From NCBI RefSeq assembly GCF_002216065.1, contig NZ_CP022282.1:3968001-4032000 (forward strand): DNA of 64,000 bases, given 5' to 3'. Below the pieces are notes generated by a model, which saw only the letters and a program-made list of their open reading frames with translations, was not told the DNA's origin and searched no databases. Origin of the DNA: Chryseobacterium sp. T16E-39. Lineage in GTDB: Bacteria; Bacteroidota; Bacteroidia; Flavobacteriales; Weeksellaceae. The translations under genes were made by a program, and so were the position numbers. This document shows, in pieces, positions 53,501-63,224 of this stretch (its first letter is position 1; every line of letters begins with the position of its first letter).

Positions 53501-56500
53501 GCAGCATATTCCGGATCAAAATTGGCCGTTGATGCACGGTATACTTTAACTGTCGCGTCATTGTTTGGAATTCCTGCATGATCGAACCAATAACGGTAGG
53601 CTACTGTTGGGACAGTAGAACCACTTGCGATCTCATTAGGTCCCATAATTGATTTTGTTCTTCCAAATCCATCATAATAAAAGACCATTGCATTTCCTCC
53701 TGTATCTACTTTTCTGGTTACCACATCAAAAAGAGGATTATAAATAGCAGTAGAAGTTAATTGGAAGGTGTCCTTTGTTTTGATGATATATTTTCCCGTT
53801 ACTGTATCATCATATGTATAATCTAATGTATATCGCTCGTTGTTATTATTCGGAGGATAGGTGACTTTAATAATATTTCCTGCAGCATTATACTTTATAT
53901 CAGTAGCGATATACTGTGAACCATCAAAGGTAGAAAAAGTTCCAATATCTCCTGTATTCAAATTGATATTAGAGGCTTTTCTTCTTCTTAACAGCTGACC
54001 TGTAGTAGTTCCTTCAAACACTTCAATAAGGGTAGGGACTCCGATAATATTATTATTAAGTGCCTGGTATTTAATATTAGAATTATAAATAGCAGAAGGA
54101 CTGGTATATTGATATTTTGAAATTTGCCCTTTGGTTGTATAGGTAAATTGTTCAGTAGTTTTTATACTGCCTCCTGGCTCAGAAATTGTTTTTGTCTTTT
54201 TATCTAATAAAGCAATAGCCATTTTCCTTCCTTCTCTACCTCCTGCATCATAATCTAATGATAGATCTGAAGCAAGGTCTATTTTTGTCACATTATCTGT
54301 GAACTTTCGAAGTTTATAGGTGTAGCTTACATCTGAAGATGAGCTTCCACCGCTAACTGTGCTTCGTTTTATAAGACCGTTCAGTAAATAAGTGTTGGTG
54401 AAATAAGTATCTGTAGATGTTCTTACAACTGAACTTCCATCCATCTCTTGTTTTGTCACAGTTCCAAACCCAAAGTCTTCTCTCTCTCTTCTGTCGTACC
54501 TTCTATTGCTAAACGAATATCTGGTTTCCATTTTATTTCCTTGCTCAGTAGTGTAACCGGAAGAATACATATCTGGATTGACAACGTTTATTTTGCTCAC
54601 AACTAATTTAGCATGAGGGTTAGCATAATTAGCCCTTGCGAATTGGTAATCCAGTAAATATTTCCCTTTTGTAAAACTGTTGGTAACGGATTTAAGTTTA
54701 TTGGTTCTGCCAATTAATGAATAATTCACCGTAAAACCTGAGTTGTCATCGATTACAAGATCTGTAAATCCATCACCGTTCATATCTTTAAACGCTTTTC
54801 TCGTTTCAGATACATTGAGCCCTAAATTAGCTGTTGCGCCAAGTCCTGCCTTAATATAAAGGATAAGGACAATGAAAGGGGGAATAAGGGTAATTGGACC
54901 AATATTGAACATATAGTTCCCTCCAAAAGAGAATGAACCATTAAATGATCTGGTTTCATCTGTAAAGTCCACATTTCCTGTGCTTTTTACTAGAGGAACA
55001 GCTGTATCAAATTTACTTCCAAGATTATATCGAACGGTAGTTGAGTTATTAGAATTGTTGATCTCAAGAATATCTATTAAGCCATCCCCATTTACATCTT
55101 CATATACAACATCTCCAGTTCCAATAGAGGCAGAGGCTCCTACGCTTGCACTGATTCCGAAACCAAAACTACTTAAAGCTCCCAGATTAGCAGATGAACC
55201 AAGTCCGCCGCCAATTCCAAGGCTTAAGCTTCCTTTAGGGTGAGAACGATAGGTAATCATATTTTCATATGGAGCTGCGGCCCCTAATCCTTTTCCAAGA
55301 TTTAATGCATATCCCATATTGGCACCAGCGCCACCAACCACTCTATCAGGGAGACCATCCCCATTAATGTCCATCCAGAAATTAATCCCAGAGTCACTAG
55401 AGTCATAATAAGAATTTGCTCCTGCACTTATGGATCCTCCTCCTGACCATGGTAATCCTGAATCTGGTTTGGAAGACGTTCCCAGGTCACCCTGAGCGCC
55501 TAATCTTCCTGCAACAGAAAAAGCATTATAAGAGAATCCTACAGAGTTCATTTTCAGGTGACTTGAATTGCTTGTTGGATAATCATCAACAGACATAAGT
55601 TGGATATCCTCTAAACTTCCTGTAGAGTTTGTAAACTGCATTGATTTAGGATATATGATATCAGGATATCCATCCCCGTTAAGGTCAGAGAACATCTGTG
55701 TTTCCACACTCCCGATTCCTGTAAGATAGGTTTCAGAATTTCCTCCGCTTCCCATATTGAAGCTTAATCCATCAGTCGTATTACGTGAGCTGCTTTTCTG
55801 TATTTTACTAATTGCTTTCATCGTAGTACTTACCGATAATTGCCCAGATGTGTACGTTGTAGGTACTACGGCAGGTGTAGAAGGTACAGGGTTGCTGAAA
55901 TAATCTACAGTTTCATCATTTTGAAATCCTAAATCTGTTGAATATTGATTTGGAGCTATACCTACCCAGTAACTTCTGAAATACATTCCTCTGGTTCTTT
56001 GTATACTTGGCTTCATGGAAGCAATATTCTGAGAAACAGTATTATTTCCGGCATTTGGATCGCTGGTTGCATTTAGAATACACTGAGCTAAAGCAGCATT
56101 ATCATTGGTTATACTATAACATGACTGATATGGGTTTTGCGTTGAAACTGCCGCTGAAAAAGCTGATATTTCAATTGGTCCTCCATAGGCGTAATCACTT
56201 AAGATTCCAGGTTGATACAAAAATTGTCCCCAGTTGTTAAAAAGTGGTGTTTTTGTATTGTACATGGCCGTATTTACTGCTGTTGCAGAAGTATTAGCAT
56301 AAAAGCTTGTAGTATCATAATAAACAGTAAATGGCTTACCCTGGAAATACTCTGAATATTTATTAAATAAAGCATAATCACCTCCAGTTTTACAATATAC
56401 CTCAACGGTTACTAAAAGATTATTTCCTGCAACAGTGGAAATATCTCCATTAAAGATTTCGACTGGTGAAGTACCGGAAATAGTTTGCCCTGAAACCATA

Positions 56501-59500
56501 TCTTCTTCTATGAGGATGCTGTTGGTATGAGATACAACAACTTTCCTTTTACCGAGAACTTCATTCCCTCTTTTGATGATATAATAAAAGGATCCTGTTC
56601 CTAAGCTGGAGAAATTGATGTTATCTTTTTTGATCTGTACGCCAAAAGTATGGTTGCCAAGAATACCTGTCATGGATACATTTCTGATATCCAGTTTTTT
56701 GGTTAATTGAGTAACTGCAAACGAAGGATACTCTACGATAGGTAAAAAGTTAACATTAACATTTTGATTGGTAGTCGTTGATGCATTATAATCAACAGTT
56801 ATCTTATTCGTCCAGTTTGAATTAAGGAAATTAGTGTGAGAATCGGATTCTACGATAAATCTCAAATAAACGGGTTCAGCTGGATTAACGTTAAGTGTTA
56901 ATGAATGGGAAGGTGTAAATGCTGAGGTGTTATGAAGGTATACTTCTGGTGTAATTAAGTTTGTAATTGCACCAGTAACTGCATTTTCAGTTACGATCTT
57001 AAATGTAAAATCATCACTGATATTCCCAAGCATAACACTATCCACATTAATGGTAGCTGTTCCCTGTGCATCCAGATAGATAGGTGCTGACAGATTATTC
57101 AAAAGCATATTGCTGCCATAGCTACCATTATTTAACTGAAACTGATTTTGGGAAAGTTCAACAGTGTTTGGAATGGCATTTCCCATTGAATCAACATAAG
57201 TAATATTCGGATCACATGATACAGCATAATTCTTTACCATATTTTTATGCAGTCTTACATATACTTTATCCCCACTTTTAACAAACAATCTGTTAGGATT
57301 GTCAATACCCCATACATTATTGGATGCGAACTGAGGAACGGTTTGCATTTGGGCATAATAGCTGTTGTATCTTTCTATAGTGATGAATTGATAAGGATCA
57401 CCCGCATGGAGTTCGGTAAGATAAATTCTTCCGTTTTTGTAAATATTGGTGCTTCCATTAGGAGTAGGATCCTGAATCTCCACTGAATAGTACATTTTTT
57501 GTGGTGGAGTTTGAATCACACCATAAGAAGACATTACTATATTATCTGTAAACTTAATATAGCCATCCATAGGAGCTACCCAAACTTTAACAACATCGGT
57601 GATAGAAGTTGGAGGGTATACAGGCTCGATAGGATCTTTAGGTCCCGGATTGATAATTGGAGGTTGTATAGCTTTTGCTTTGACTACCATATTTTCGGTG
57701 TATTCAGAGTGTTTTGTCATTTCTGAAATACCAGTGCTGGGAGTGTATTTGTTAAACCAAACGTCTCCATTATCTACAATGTCTATTAATCCATCAGCAT
57801 TAGCATCTGTAAGATAGATAGGTGTTTTACCTGTACTTGAAGAGCTTGTTTTAGAATGGCTGTAAACGATTGCTCCCATGTCCCAACCTGAATTGGTGGT
57901 GCTGGTTTCTGTATAAGAAAAATCGCCGCCATAATTGGAAATCTTTTTCGAAAGAGAAAACGTAAGGTTGCCCTGAGCGTCTAAGATTCCGGATCTTAAG
58001 AAAAGTCCTTCGCCGGGAACTCTGTAGATCATATCCTGTATTCCGTCACCATTGAAGTCGATAAGCTGTTGCGCATTTCTTGCCTCAGCATTCGAGTATC
58101 CGAATGGAAACCCAAACATCAGGTGTCCGTAGGCATCACTTGAAGGATAATAGAAATTTAATCCGGCAGCAGGTCTGAAATTAAGTCCTTTTTCTGAAGA
58201 AATGTTACCGTTAATTTTGGAAGGACTGACAAGACCTCTTATAAAACCTGAGTACGCTTCTTTGTCATTCTGAAGATTAATATGAGTGTCAGGTCCAAAT
58301 ATTCTTACATTTCCTTGGGCATCTTTAACGTCATTATGATATTCGAAAACGTAGCTGTCACTAATTTCGTTACAGGTGGGTTCGATACCCCCGTTGGTAC
58401 CTCCGCCTCCGCCACTCCCATCATCCATGGGATCGCGTTCACCAGCCTTATTGGCAAGAGTAGTTGAACAAGGATTATTAGGAACTATATATAGTCTTTT
58501 TAAAAGAGTTTTATAAAACTCTCCATCTATATAATCCATTTTATAGGTTCTGATAATCTCCGTTTTATATTTAACCTCGATGTTTTTCAGTAAATAAGGC
58601 TCAACACTTTTGAAGCCTTGTTTTCCATTGATACTGATGTCTTTGCGGGTAATAGTCGTCTCTTTATTGAAATTCACACTGTAATCCTTGTTTTTTCCAT
58701 AAGCGATTTTTTTGATCTGGAAGAATTTTCCACCCGAAACGCTGGCAGGTGCCGATGATACAGATTCGTTGTAATAGGTGAATTCCATCGTGTTTCCGTG
58801 GACATCTTCAATCATTCGAAGACCCCAATGAACAATTCCTCCGGAGCCATAAAGTACAGAATCTGGCGTACCCCCATAATAGCTTTTCGTTCCATTAGTA
58901 GAAGTTACTTTCCAGGAATAATCACTTGGGCTGGTTCCGATTCTTTCGATAAGTGTAAAGTCATGATTTTTTCTAAGATAAAATTGCTTTACACCACCGG
59001 TAGTGTAGTCGGTTCTCAGCTGTCTTTCTGTAGTAATGGCAGTATTGGTCTCACTCACATCGTTATGTCTGTGAGGCATATATCCATTGGGATATACCAG
59101 CATTTCTCCATCCAAAGAATAGAGTTCTGTTTCCCCGCTTCCAAATGAAGGGACCCCCCATTTTGTATCTGCGCTGATAGAGGAGAGGCCGTTGATATTC
59201 CAACCGTCACCCATCCAGCCGTTGCCTCCGCCACTATTATATCCTATAGATAAAGAAGGCTGCAGGCCTCCTAAGCCTGAAGGAACACGAATAGGGTAGT
59301 TCATATTGGCATCTCCCTTTTGTGTTGCGGTTGGGACTTCCATGAGTTGTAGCCCGGAAGTCGGGTCAGCTGCTTTTAGTCCACTGATGCTGGTTGGAGC
59401 AAAGGCCTCCAATTGTGATGATTCAGGGACGGAAATGATCCCGTTGATATAATCTCCATCACCCTTATTTTCAACGGTGATAACCTTTTTCTCGGTGTCG

Positions 59501-60771
59501 ACTACTGAGGTTGGATCTACTTTCCATTTCCTTGATGCATAATCGAAGTAAAACGCCTTGATCTCTTTTGCTGATCTTGCTCCCAACTTCTTTTCATCGT
59601 ACGGAAAAGAGAATTTAACAGCCTTGGTCAACTCTCCTGATTGGGTTTCTAAACGATACGCATAAGAATTTGCTGTGAGGTTTTTGATGTCTCCGGAAAG
59701 TGCAGGGTAGTCCTTTTTTCTAAGTTTTAGGACCTGTATCCTAGCAACATCTGCCACGGAATTTTTTTCAATGGAGATCGTTGTGTTCTCATAATTTTCC
59801 TTGTATTCAGAATCTTTGGAGATATTTATAGTAAGCGGATTGAACTTCTCTTCGCTTAAAACCTTGAAAGAACTTGTATTTTGTGGGATTTTGTATTCTT
59901 TTACTCCCTTAGCCCCTGTAATTGTTACGAAACCTCTGACTTTATCTTCTTCTGTTAATTTAACTAAAGTTTCATATTCTCCTTTTAGGGATGGAATTGT
60001 TTTATTGTTAATTTGAACAGGATTCAATGTAGCTGTGCTTTCAACACCTTTTATGTAAAGCTGGTCTCCTGATAATAATGAAGAAACATCTTGTTGGGAA
60101 TTTCCATTATTTTCCAGTATGATTTTTACATTTTTAACTTTATACTTGATGCCATTTGCGGAAGAAGTAAAAAGAATACTGTTTTTACCTTGTTTTAAAG
60201 AATTTAAACTGATTTCTTCTTTTTGTGGACTCCACGTATTCCCCGAAACAATAATATTACCTCCAAAAGCAATGTTTCTGTTGATAGATCTCGAAACAGA
60301 ATGGTATGAACCAAGACCCAATAGATCATATACTAAGTATGCTCTGGTATTTTGGTTTTTTATCTCAGGAATATTGATGGTGAAAAAGTTGTCAGAAGGG
60401 CTGTCAGGCTCCTCATCAGAAAACTCTCCAATCATTCCCTGTTTTTCTTCAGAATCAAAAACGTTATCAATGCTTTTGTATTCTGAGGTCCTAGGCAATA
60501 ATGAGGTAAATGTATTATTTCCTGTTTGTATCTCCTTTCCTGGTATAGGTGAAAGAATATCATTTGTAAGACTGTCCTTTTTTGGGTTATCTGTTGAAGT
60601 ACCATCTTCTATCTTATGATGATAGATATATTTATCCATCATTTTCAATTTGAAGGCTCTTACTTTGAGCCGGTCTTCTTTAGTAAAGCTGGCAAAAACA
60701 AATATATTCGCAAAGAATAATAGTTTAAGGAGCAGACTTTTTCTAAGCCTAAATTTAAATTTGGTTTCCAT
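50542..60771 (-). CDS. Giant SpvB/RHS polymorphic toxin with C-terminal metzincin-like protease domain
   Basis: 3409 residues. Signal-like start (KSLLLKLLFFANIFVFASFT), about 450 residues of accessory beta domains, SpvB-type domain (about 470-740, SGLGGLQPSLSIGYNSGGGN), FG-GAP/VCBS calcium repeats (DFNGDGIQD ~910, DLNGDGYPD ~1697, DINGDGLPD ~1804, DVNGDGLID ~1894, DMNGDGFTD ~1997), then YD/RHS repeats (about 2300-2930) and the RHS core end (GLYYYGARYYNPRLSIWYGV, YVDPDGRD ~3202). The variable C-terminal 207 residues hold HETGHFIGLPD (H3331, E3332, H3335, D3341), an HExxHxxGxxD zinc site, and DLMGD as a possible Met-turn. The domain should be the toxin; targets unknown. Confidence 0.85.
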   Translation of the reverse strand: METKFKFRLRKSLLLKLLFFANIFVFASFTKEDRLKVRAFKLKMMDKYIYHHKIEDGTSTDNPKKDSLTNDILSPIPGKEIQTGNNTFTSLLPRTSEYKSIDNVFDSEEKQGMIGEFSDEEPDSPSDNFFTINIPEIKNQNTRAYLVYDLLGLGSYHSVSRSINRNIAFGGNIIVSGNTWSPQKEEISLNSLKQGKNSILFTSSANGIKYKVKNVKIILENNGNSQQDVSSLLSGDQLYIKGVESTATLNPVQINNKTIPSLKGEYETLVKLTEEDKVRGFVTITGAKGVKEYKIPQNTSSFKVLSEEKFNPLTINISKDSEYKENYENTTISIEKNSVADVARIQVLKLRKKDYPALSGDIKNLTANSYAYRLETQSGELTKAVKFSFPYDEKKLGARSAKEIKAFYFDYASRKWKVDPTSVVDTEKKVITVENKGDGDYINGIISVPESSQLEAFAPTSISGLKAADPTSGLQLMEVPTATQKGDANMNYPIRVPSGLGGLQPSLSIGYNSGGGNGWMGDGWNINGLSSISADTKWGVPSFGSGETELYSLDGEMLVYPNGYMPHRHNDVSETNTAITTERQLRTDYTTGGVKQFYLRKNHDFTLIERIGTSPSDYSWKVTSTNGTKSYYGGTPDSVLYGSGGIVHWGLRMIEDVHGNTMEFTYYNESVSSAPASVSGGKFFQIKKIAYGKNKDYSVNFNKETTITRKDISINGKQGFKSVEPYLLKNIEVKYKTEIIRTYKMDYIDGEFYKTLLKRLYIVPNNPCSTTLANKAGERDPMDDGSGGGGGTNGGIEPTCNEISDSYVFEYHNDVKDAQGNVRIFGPDTHINLQNDKEAYSGFIRGLVSPSKINGNISSEKGLNFRPAAGLNFYYPSSDAYGHLMFGFPFGYSNAEARNAQQLIDFNGDGIQDMIYRVPGEGLFLRSGILDAQGNLTFSLSKKISNYGGDFSYTETSTTNSGWDMGAIVYSHSKTSSSSTGKTPIYLTDANADGLIDIVDNGDVWFNKYTPSTGISEMTKHSEYTENMVVKAKAIQPPIINPGPKDPIEPVYPPTSITDVVKVWVAPMDGYIKFTDNIVMSSYGVIQTPPQKMYYSVEIQDPTPNGSTNIYKNGRIYLTELHAGDPYQFITIERYNSYYAQMQTVPQFASNNVWGIDNPNRLFVKSGDKVYVRLHKNMVKNYAVSCDPNITYVDSMGNAIPNTVELSQNQFQLNNGSYGSNMLLNNLSAPIYLDAQGTATINVDSVMLGNISDDFTFKIVTENAVTGAITNLITPEVYLHNTSAFTPSHSLTLNVNPAEPVYLRFIVESDSHTNFLNSNWTNKITVDYNASTTTNQNVNVNFLPIVEYPSFAVTQLTKKLDIRNVSMTGILGNHTFGVQIKKDNINFSSLGTGSFYYIIKRGNEVLGKRKVVVSHTNSILIEEDMVSGQTISGTSPVEIFNGDISTVAGNNLLVTVEVYCKTGGDYALFNKYSEYFQGKPFTVYYDTTSFYANTSATAVNTAMYNTKTPLFNNWGQFLYQPGILSDYAYGGPIEISAFSAAVSTQNPYQSCYSITNDNAALAQCILNATSDPNAGNNTVSQNIASMKPSIQRTRGMYFRSYWVGIAPNQYSTDLGFQNDETVDYFSNPVPSTPAVVPTTYTSGQLSVSTTMKAISKIQKSSSRNTTDGLSFNMGSGGNSETYLTGIGSVETQMFSDLNGDGYPDIIYPKSMQFTNSTGSLEDIQLMSVDDYPTSNSSHLKMNSVGFSYNAFSVAGRLGAQGDLGTSSKPDSGLPWSGGGSISAGANSYYDSSDSGINFWMDINGDGLPDRVVGGAGANMGYALNLGKGLGAAAPYENMITYRSHPKGSLSLGIGGGLGSSANLGALSSFGFGISASVGASASIGTGDVVYEDVNGDGLIDILEINNSNNSTTVRYNLGSKFDTAVPLVKSTGNVDFTDETRSFNGSFSFGGNYMFNIGPITLIPPFIVLILYIKAGLGATANLGLNVSETRKAFKDMNGDGFTDLVIDDNSGFTVNYSLIGRTNKLKSVTNSFTKGKYLLDYQFARANYANPHAKLVVSKINVVNPDMYSSGYTTEQGNKMETRYSFSNRRYDRREREDFGFGTVTKQEMDGSSVVRTSTDTYFTNTYLLNGLIKRSTVSGGSSSSDVSYTYKLRKFTDNVTKIDLASDLSLDYDAGGREGRKMAIALLDKKTKTISEPGGSIKTTEQFTYTTKGQISKYQYTSPSAIYNSNIKYQALNNNIIGVPTLIEVFEGTTTGQLLRRRKASNINLNTGDIGTFSTFDGSQYIATDIKYNAAGNIIKVTYPPNNNNERYTLDYTYDDTVTGKYIIKTKDTFQLTSTAIYNPLFDVVTRKVDTGGNAMVFYYDGFGRTKSIMGPNEIASGSTVPTVAYRYWFDHAGIPNNDATVKVYRASTANFDPEYAAAGNKIMTETYSDFLGRIIQVKKDIEQQGAESRSVSGKQVFDNLGRVIRQYHPTYEAASMQNFNTATGYASTSKLYDSQDRVIADTDEDNNTKKTTYSIENNLLKVTDEFLSEKSEILSNVEGKMIQKNDYLYTQPLSTKFKYNTIGELMVAEDPQGLRTEYSYNLAGRKTQQIHPDKGITTYRYDPSGNLTELLTNNLSAAGQPAIQYTYEYNRLTDIKLPDLPNGHPNPNNVSYQYGYIGAGNNNLGRLIAKYDGTGNTKYTYGRMGEVISEERFIRGYYFPNMYFKTYFNYDSWNRVTKIKYPDNEIVSYHYDLGGNLKSVNNDRGETYIQNITYDHYEQRTSIINGNGTSHDYYYNDSNRRLRNYGLRNSSNNQMLRNTYEYDDFGNITTIKNEASQLANGMGGMFLFGFKYDTLNRLIGTGSEKVLTDGENQPIPVTMNVPTSYKLEMKYNESGGIISKNQFHERDQNVVHENTYENKYEYIPKTHQVAEVADGASGNVEKFEYDLNGNPVRHIDPTGEKRMFWDEQDRMKAFYNDNSGLYQYHVYDDEGERTIRYGLERPADLYQNGELINPDDVRLIDYKIYPNAYVTVSSTGQYTKHYFEGSKRFASRLLDNASIFENLPTTTKIADQSNKKETVDPEVDFKAYLKKAGLGKDISTELRETNQNPGLYYLHGDHLGTSTFVTNSFSQATQFFVNLPFGETMLEQMDGSYNNPYKFNAKELDEDTGLYYYGARYYNPRLSIWYGVDPLAEKYPEMSPYVYTANNPVKYVDPDGRDFILGILGMFRKDRTVSKMEVRATVYITGANASAARAKELNTLAKGTFKSKKVDGAEVGFNIKYVYKKNINSNDLKDGENILNLVNKSGRSEVNGVISEDSFDGSLTHFTGNTGTIYSDGDNMTIMHETGHFIGLPDRYTDVTDKKGNVISKAHSGFVGDLMGDKGKKLNSNYYKDYLERANKNKGKDTPSYIQIGRDKKGNLIK

Positions 60772-60792
60772 AGAACGAGAAAATGGTATTAG

Positions 60793-62175
60793 TTAGTCAA
60801 CAATAACTTTAAAAGCCTTTATTATTTTTTTGTTTTCCTTAAGAATGACAAGGTATACACCCTGTACATTAAGTTTGTTTTGATATATCTCGGAATTAGA
60901 GGCAATTTTTTCGGATGAGAGTATTCTTCCACCTCCATCGTATATTAAAATTTCTAAGCCCTCAGTGGGTGGGAATTTAACAGTGAAAAGAGCATTCATT
61001 TTTACCGGGTTGGGATACAGGAGATATTTTAAATCGGAAGTGCCGTCTCCGGGTCCCTTTGTCCGAATAGGAACCTGGTTTCCATTCGGATTTCCGGCAC
61101 CCGGCTGGGATTCTTTGCTTATGTTTGTGGCAAAAGTGAAGAGAGAGCTGTTTTTTTCTTCAGGAAATGAGACATTTGGATACTCTATGAAGTCCTCTTT
61201 GGGTTTACCTTCTATCTTTTGAATTGTACCATCATCATTTTTAATAAGCATCCAATAGTCTAAGGAAAGATCATCAGGGTTCATCAGGTTTTTACCAATC
61301 TGAACGGCATATCCTTTTTTAGGAATCGATTTGCCGACAAAATTAATTTCCCAGTTTCTTTTTAAGACTTTTAAACCTTCTTTATCTTCAAAACTGAGAT
61401 CTTTATTATCATCTGACCAGATAGCAAAGTTGTTATTGTCTAATGCTGAGGTGTTTTCAAAATTGGTTCTTGAAATTCCCTCTCTGCCAATGGTTACAAC
61501 TTTATCCTCCTGATTTGAAGATTGTTTTTGATAGAGCTCATTGGAATCATCCCGACCTATTCCTGTGGGTCTTTTTTTGAATTCTTTGTGTTTTTCAGGG
61601 TCCCAGATCACATCACCGTTGCTGCTAAAATACTTAACGCCTTCCAGTGATATCCCATATTTAATGGAAAGATAAGTGTGGATCCTTTCTAAATCGGTCT
61701 TTTTAATCTTTTTGGGAATAAATAATGATTCATAAAGATTAGTATCCTTCAATCTAACACTTAAAGTATCTTTTGCAGAACTTCTGGCATTTTTAGAACC
61801 GAGATAGGAAAAGATGCTTGGCTTCATCCTAAGCGTTATAGATTTTCCATTTTTTGAGCTTTTATAAGAGTTGCTGTTAAGCTCGGCAATCACATCTTTG
61901 TTGTTCCATATATTTTCTTCATCATTTGAGTTGTGGACAACAATAAGAGTCTGAGAGTCATTCTTATTATATTTTATAGGTTGCGAAATCTGTTCTCTGA
62001 TATTACAGTGAAAATTAAGAAGAGATTCCTTGTCGCATTTGTTAGTATTACGGGACATTTCAGGTTTTGCTTTTTGCCAAGCTTTATTTTCCTGATTGAC
62101 GATTTGGGCTTGTAGCGAAAAGAATCCAGCGAAAAGTATTGATAGACATGTGAAATGTTTACTTTTGGTATTCAT
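60793..62175 (-). CDS. T9SS-sorted partner protein of the RHS toxin
   Basis: 460 residues. Signal peptide MNTKSKHFTCLSILFAGFFS, a middle region with ERIHTYLSIKYGISLEGVKY and PTGIGRDDSNELYQKQSSNQ (the LamG-adjacent module frequent before T9SS toxins in Flavobacteriia), and a C-terminal type A sorting domain (YLLYPNPVKMNALFTVKF, GVYLVILKENKKIIKAFKVI). It lies 21 bases upstream of the RHS gene on the same strand, so it is the first gene of the operon. Its role may be surface display or help in export of the toxin. Confidence 0.75.
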   Translation of the reverse strand: MNTKSKHFTCLSILFAGFFSLQAQIVNQENKAWQKAKPEMSRNTNKCDKESLLNFHCNIREQISQPIKYNKNDSQTLIVVHNSNDEENIWNNKDVIAELNSNSYKSSKNGKSITLRMKPSIFSYLGSKNARSSAKDTLSVRLKDTNLYESLFIPKKIKKTDLERIHTYLSIKYGISLEGVKYFSSNGDVIWDPEKHKEFKKRPTGIGRDDSNELYQKQSSNQEDKVVTIGREGISRTNFENTSALDNNNFAIWSDDNKDLSFEDKEGLKVLKRNWEINFVGKSIPKKGYAVQIGKNLMNPDDLSLDYWMLIKNDDGTIQKIEGKPKEDFIEYPNVSFPEEKNSSLFTFATNISKESQPGAGNPNGNQVPIRTKGPGDGTSDLKYLLYPNPVKMNALFTVKFPPTEGLEILIYDGGGRILSSEKIASNSEIYQNKLNVQGVYLVILKENKKIIKAFKVIVD

Positions 62176-62427
62176 GTCGTGGTAAATTTGATTGTTAGTT
62201 TTTAATTGGCTGTTAAATTAACTAAAATTATGATTTAGTTGATATTTTATTTTGTGTAATTTTGAATTTGTAGTATCCATGGTGTATCTGGTGTTCTTTT
62301 TCATCACTTTTTTGTGACTTTTTAAAGATTTAATCGATTTTTTAAGATATTTTGAAAATCATGGTTATTATTTTTTACTATAATCAAAGATGTCATGATT
62401 TTCGTTGCCTTACAAATAAATACTTTA

Positions 62428-62445
62428 TAGATTCATGAATTTATA
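62428..62445. promoter_or_regulatory. Third copy of the shared near-palindrome, upstream of the toxin operon
   Basis: TAGATTCATGAATTTATA differs by one base from the copies at 42146 and 44033. ATTCATGAAT is a perfect 10-base palindrome inside it. It lies 253 bases upstream of the first toxin-operon gene. The rest of the spacer 62176-62687 holds only a short inverted repeat AACTAAA...TTTAGTT at 62220-62240. Confidence 0.45.
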
Positions 62446-62687
62446 TAGGTGATTTTATGATTTGTAATATTTTAATTAGTTGTTTTTCAGTTGTTTGTGT
62501 TTGTTGGTTTAATTTTTTTCTCTCTCTATTCTATTTCTTGTTATATGTGTCATTCCAATAGGTTCATATTGATATTTGTCAATGTTTTTTTCGGTCAAAA
62601 ATCAATGAAAATATTCTTATTGATCATGCAACTTTGTACTTGTAAATGATTATGAAAATTCAGATCTAATTAAAATAAATAGCGAAA

Positions 62688-62773
62688 ATGAAAGCTCAAC
62701 ATTATTCTCACTATCGCTTTTACTTATACTGTCATCTTGTAAGCAGAGCAGTACAGACAGTCCAAACAATTAA
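62688..62773 (+). pseudogene. Broken small lipoprotein
   Basis: ATG 62688 opens MKAQH, and one frame over 62702-62773 reads LFSLSLLLILSSCKQSSTDS followed by PNN and a stop, a typical lipoprotein signal with lipobox LSSC. A one-base shift separates the two. The ORF is too short to be a working protein and lies 12 bases before the NTF2-like gene. It could be a frameshifted lipoprotein leader once fused to that gene. Confidence 0.3.
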
Positions 62774-62785
62774 ATTTCACATTCT

Positions 62786-63166
62786 ATGACAGCAAAAGAA
62801 TTATTATTGGAATATTTGCAGAACATTCAAAACCCCCAAAGAGTAGCAGAATTGTTTGCCGAAGATGGCGCGATAGAATTGCCTTATTTTAAATCAGTTA
62901 ACATTCCTCCAAGATACCAGGGGAAGAAGGAGATTGAAACTTTTATTTCAGACCTCTTAGAGCAGGCTCCAACTTTCGAATTTATTAATATCAAAGTATT
63001 GATTGAAACCCCGGAGCAAGTATTTGCAGAATACGAAATCAATACAGTTTTTAATGGTAAGCCTTACAAACAATTGTATATGGGACGACTGGTTTCTAAA
63101 AACGGAAAGATCGTTTTACTTCGGGAAGCATGTGATACTGTACCCATTGAAAGACTTAAAAATTAA
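62786..63166 (+). CDS. NTF2-like (SnoaL) fold protein
   Basis: 126 residues. The cone-shaped alpha+beta fold of the NTF2/SnoaL superfamily is visible: LEYLQNIQNPQRVAELFAED, GAIELPYFKSVNIPPRYQGK, EIETFISDLLEQAPTFEFIN and FAEYEINTVFNGKPYKQLYM. A Trp/Asp active-site pair is not obvious. Members are often small hydrolases or isomerases or ligand-binding proteins; substrate unknown. Confidence 0.75.
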   Translation: MTAKELLLEYLQNIQNPQRVAELFAEDGAIELPYFKSVNIPPRYQGKKEIETFISDLLEQAPTFEFINIKVLIETPEQVFAEYEINTVFNGKPYKQLYMGRLVSKNGKIVLLREACDTVPIERLKN

Positions 63167-63224
63167 AATTCAAAATTCAAAATCGGCAAGGCTACTACAT
63201 TTAAACTAAAACATTTTAATTCAC

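Noticed and set aside
60119..60619. Open frame of 166 codons on the plus strand inside the RHS gene
   Set aside because: It is antisense to the well-supported RHS protein, with no recognisable domain or start context.
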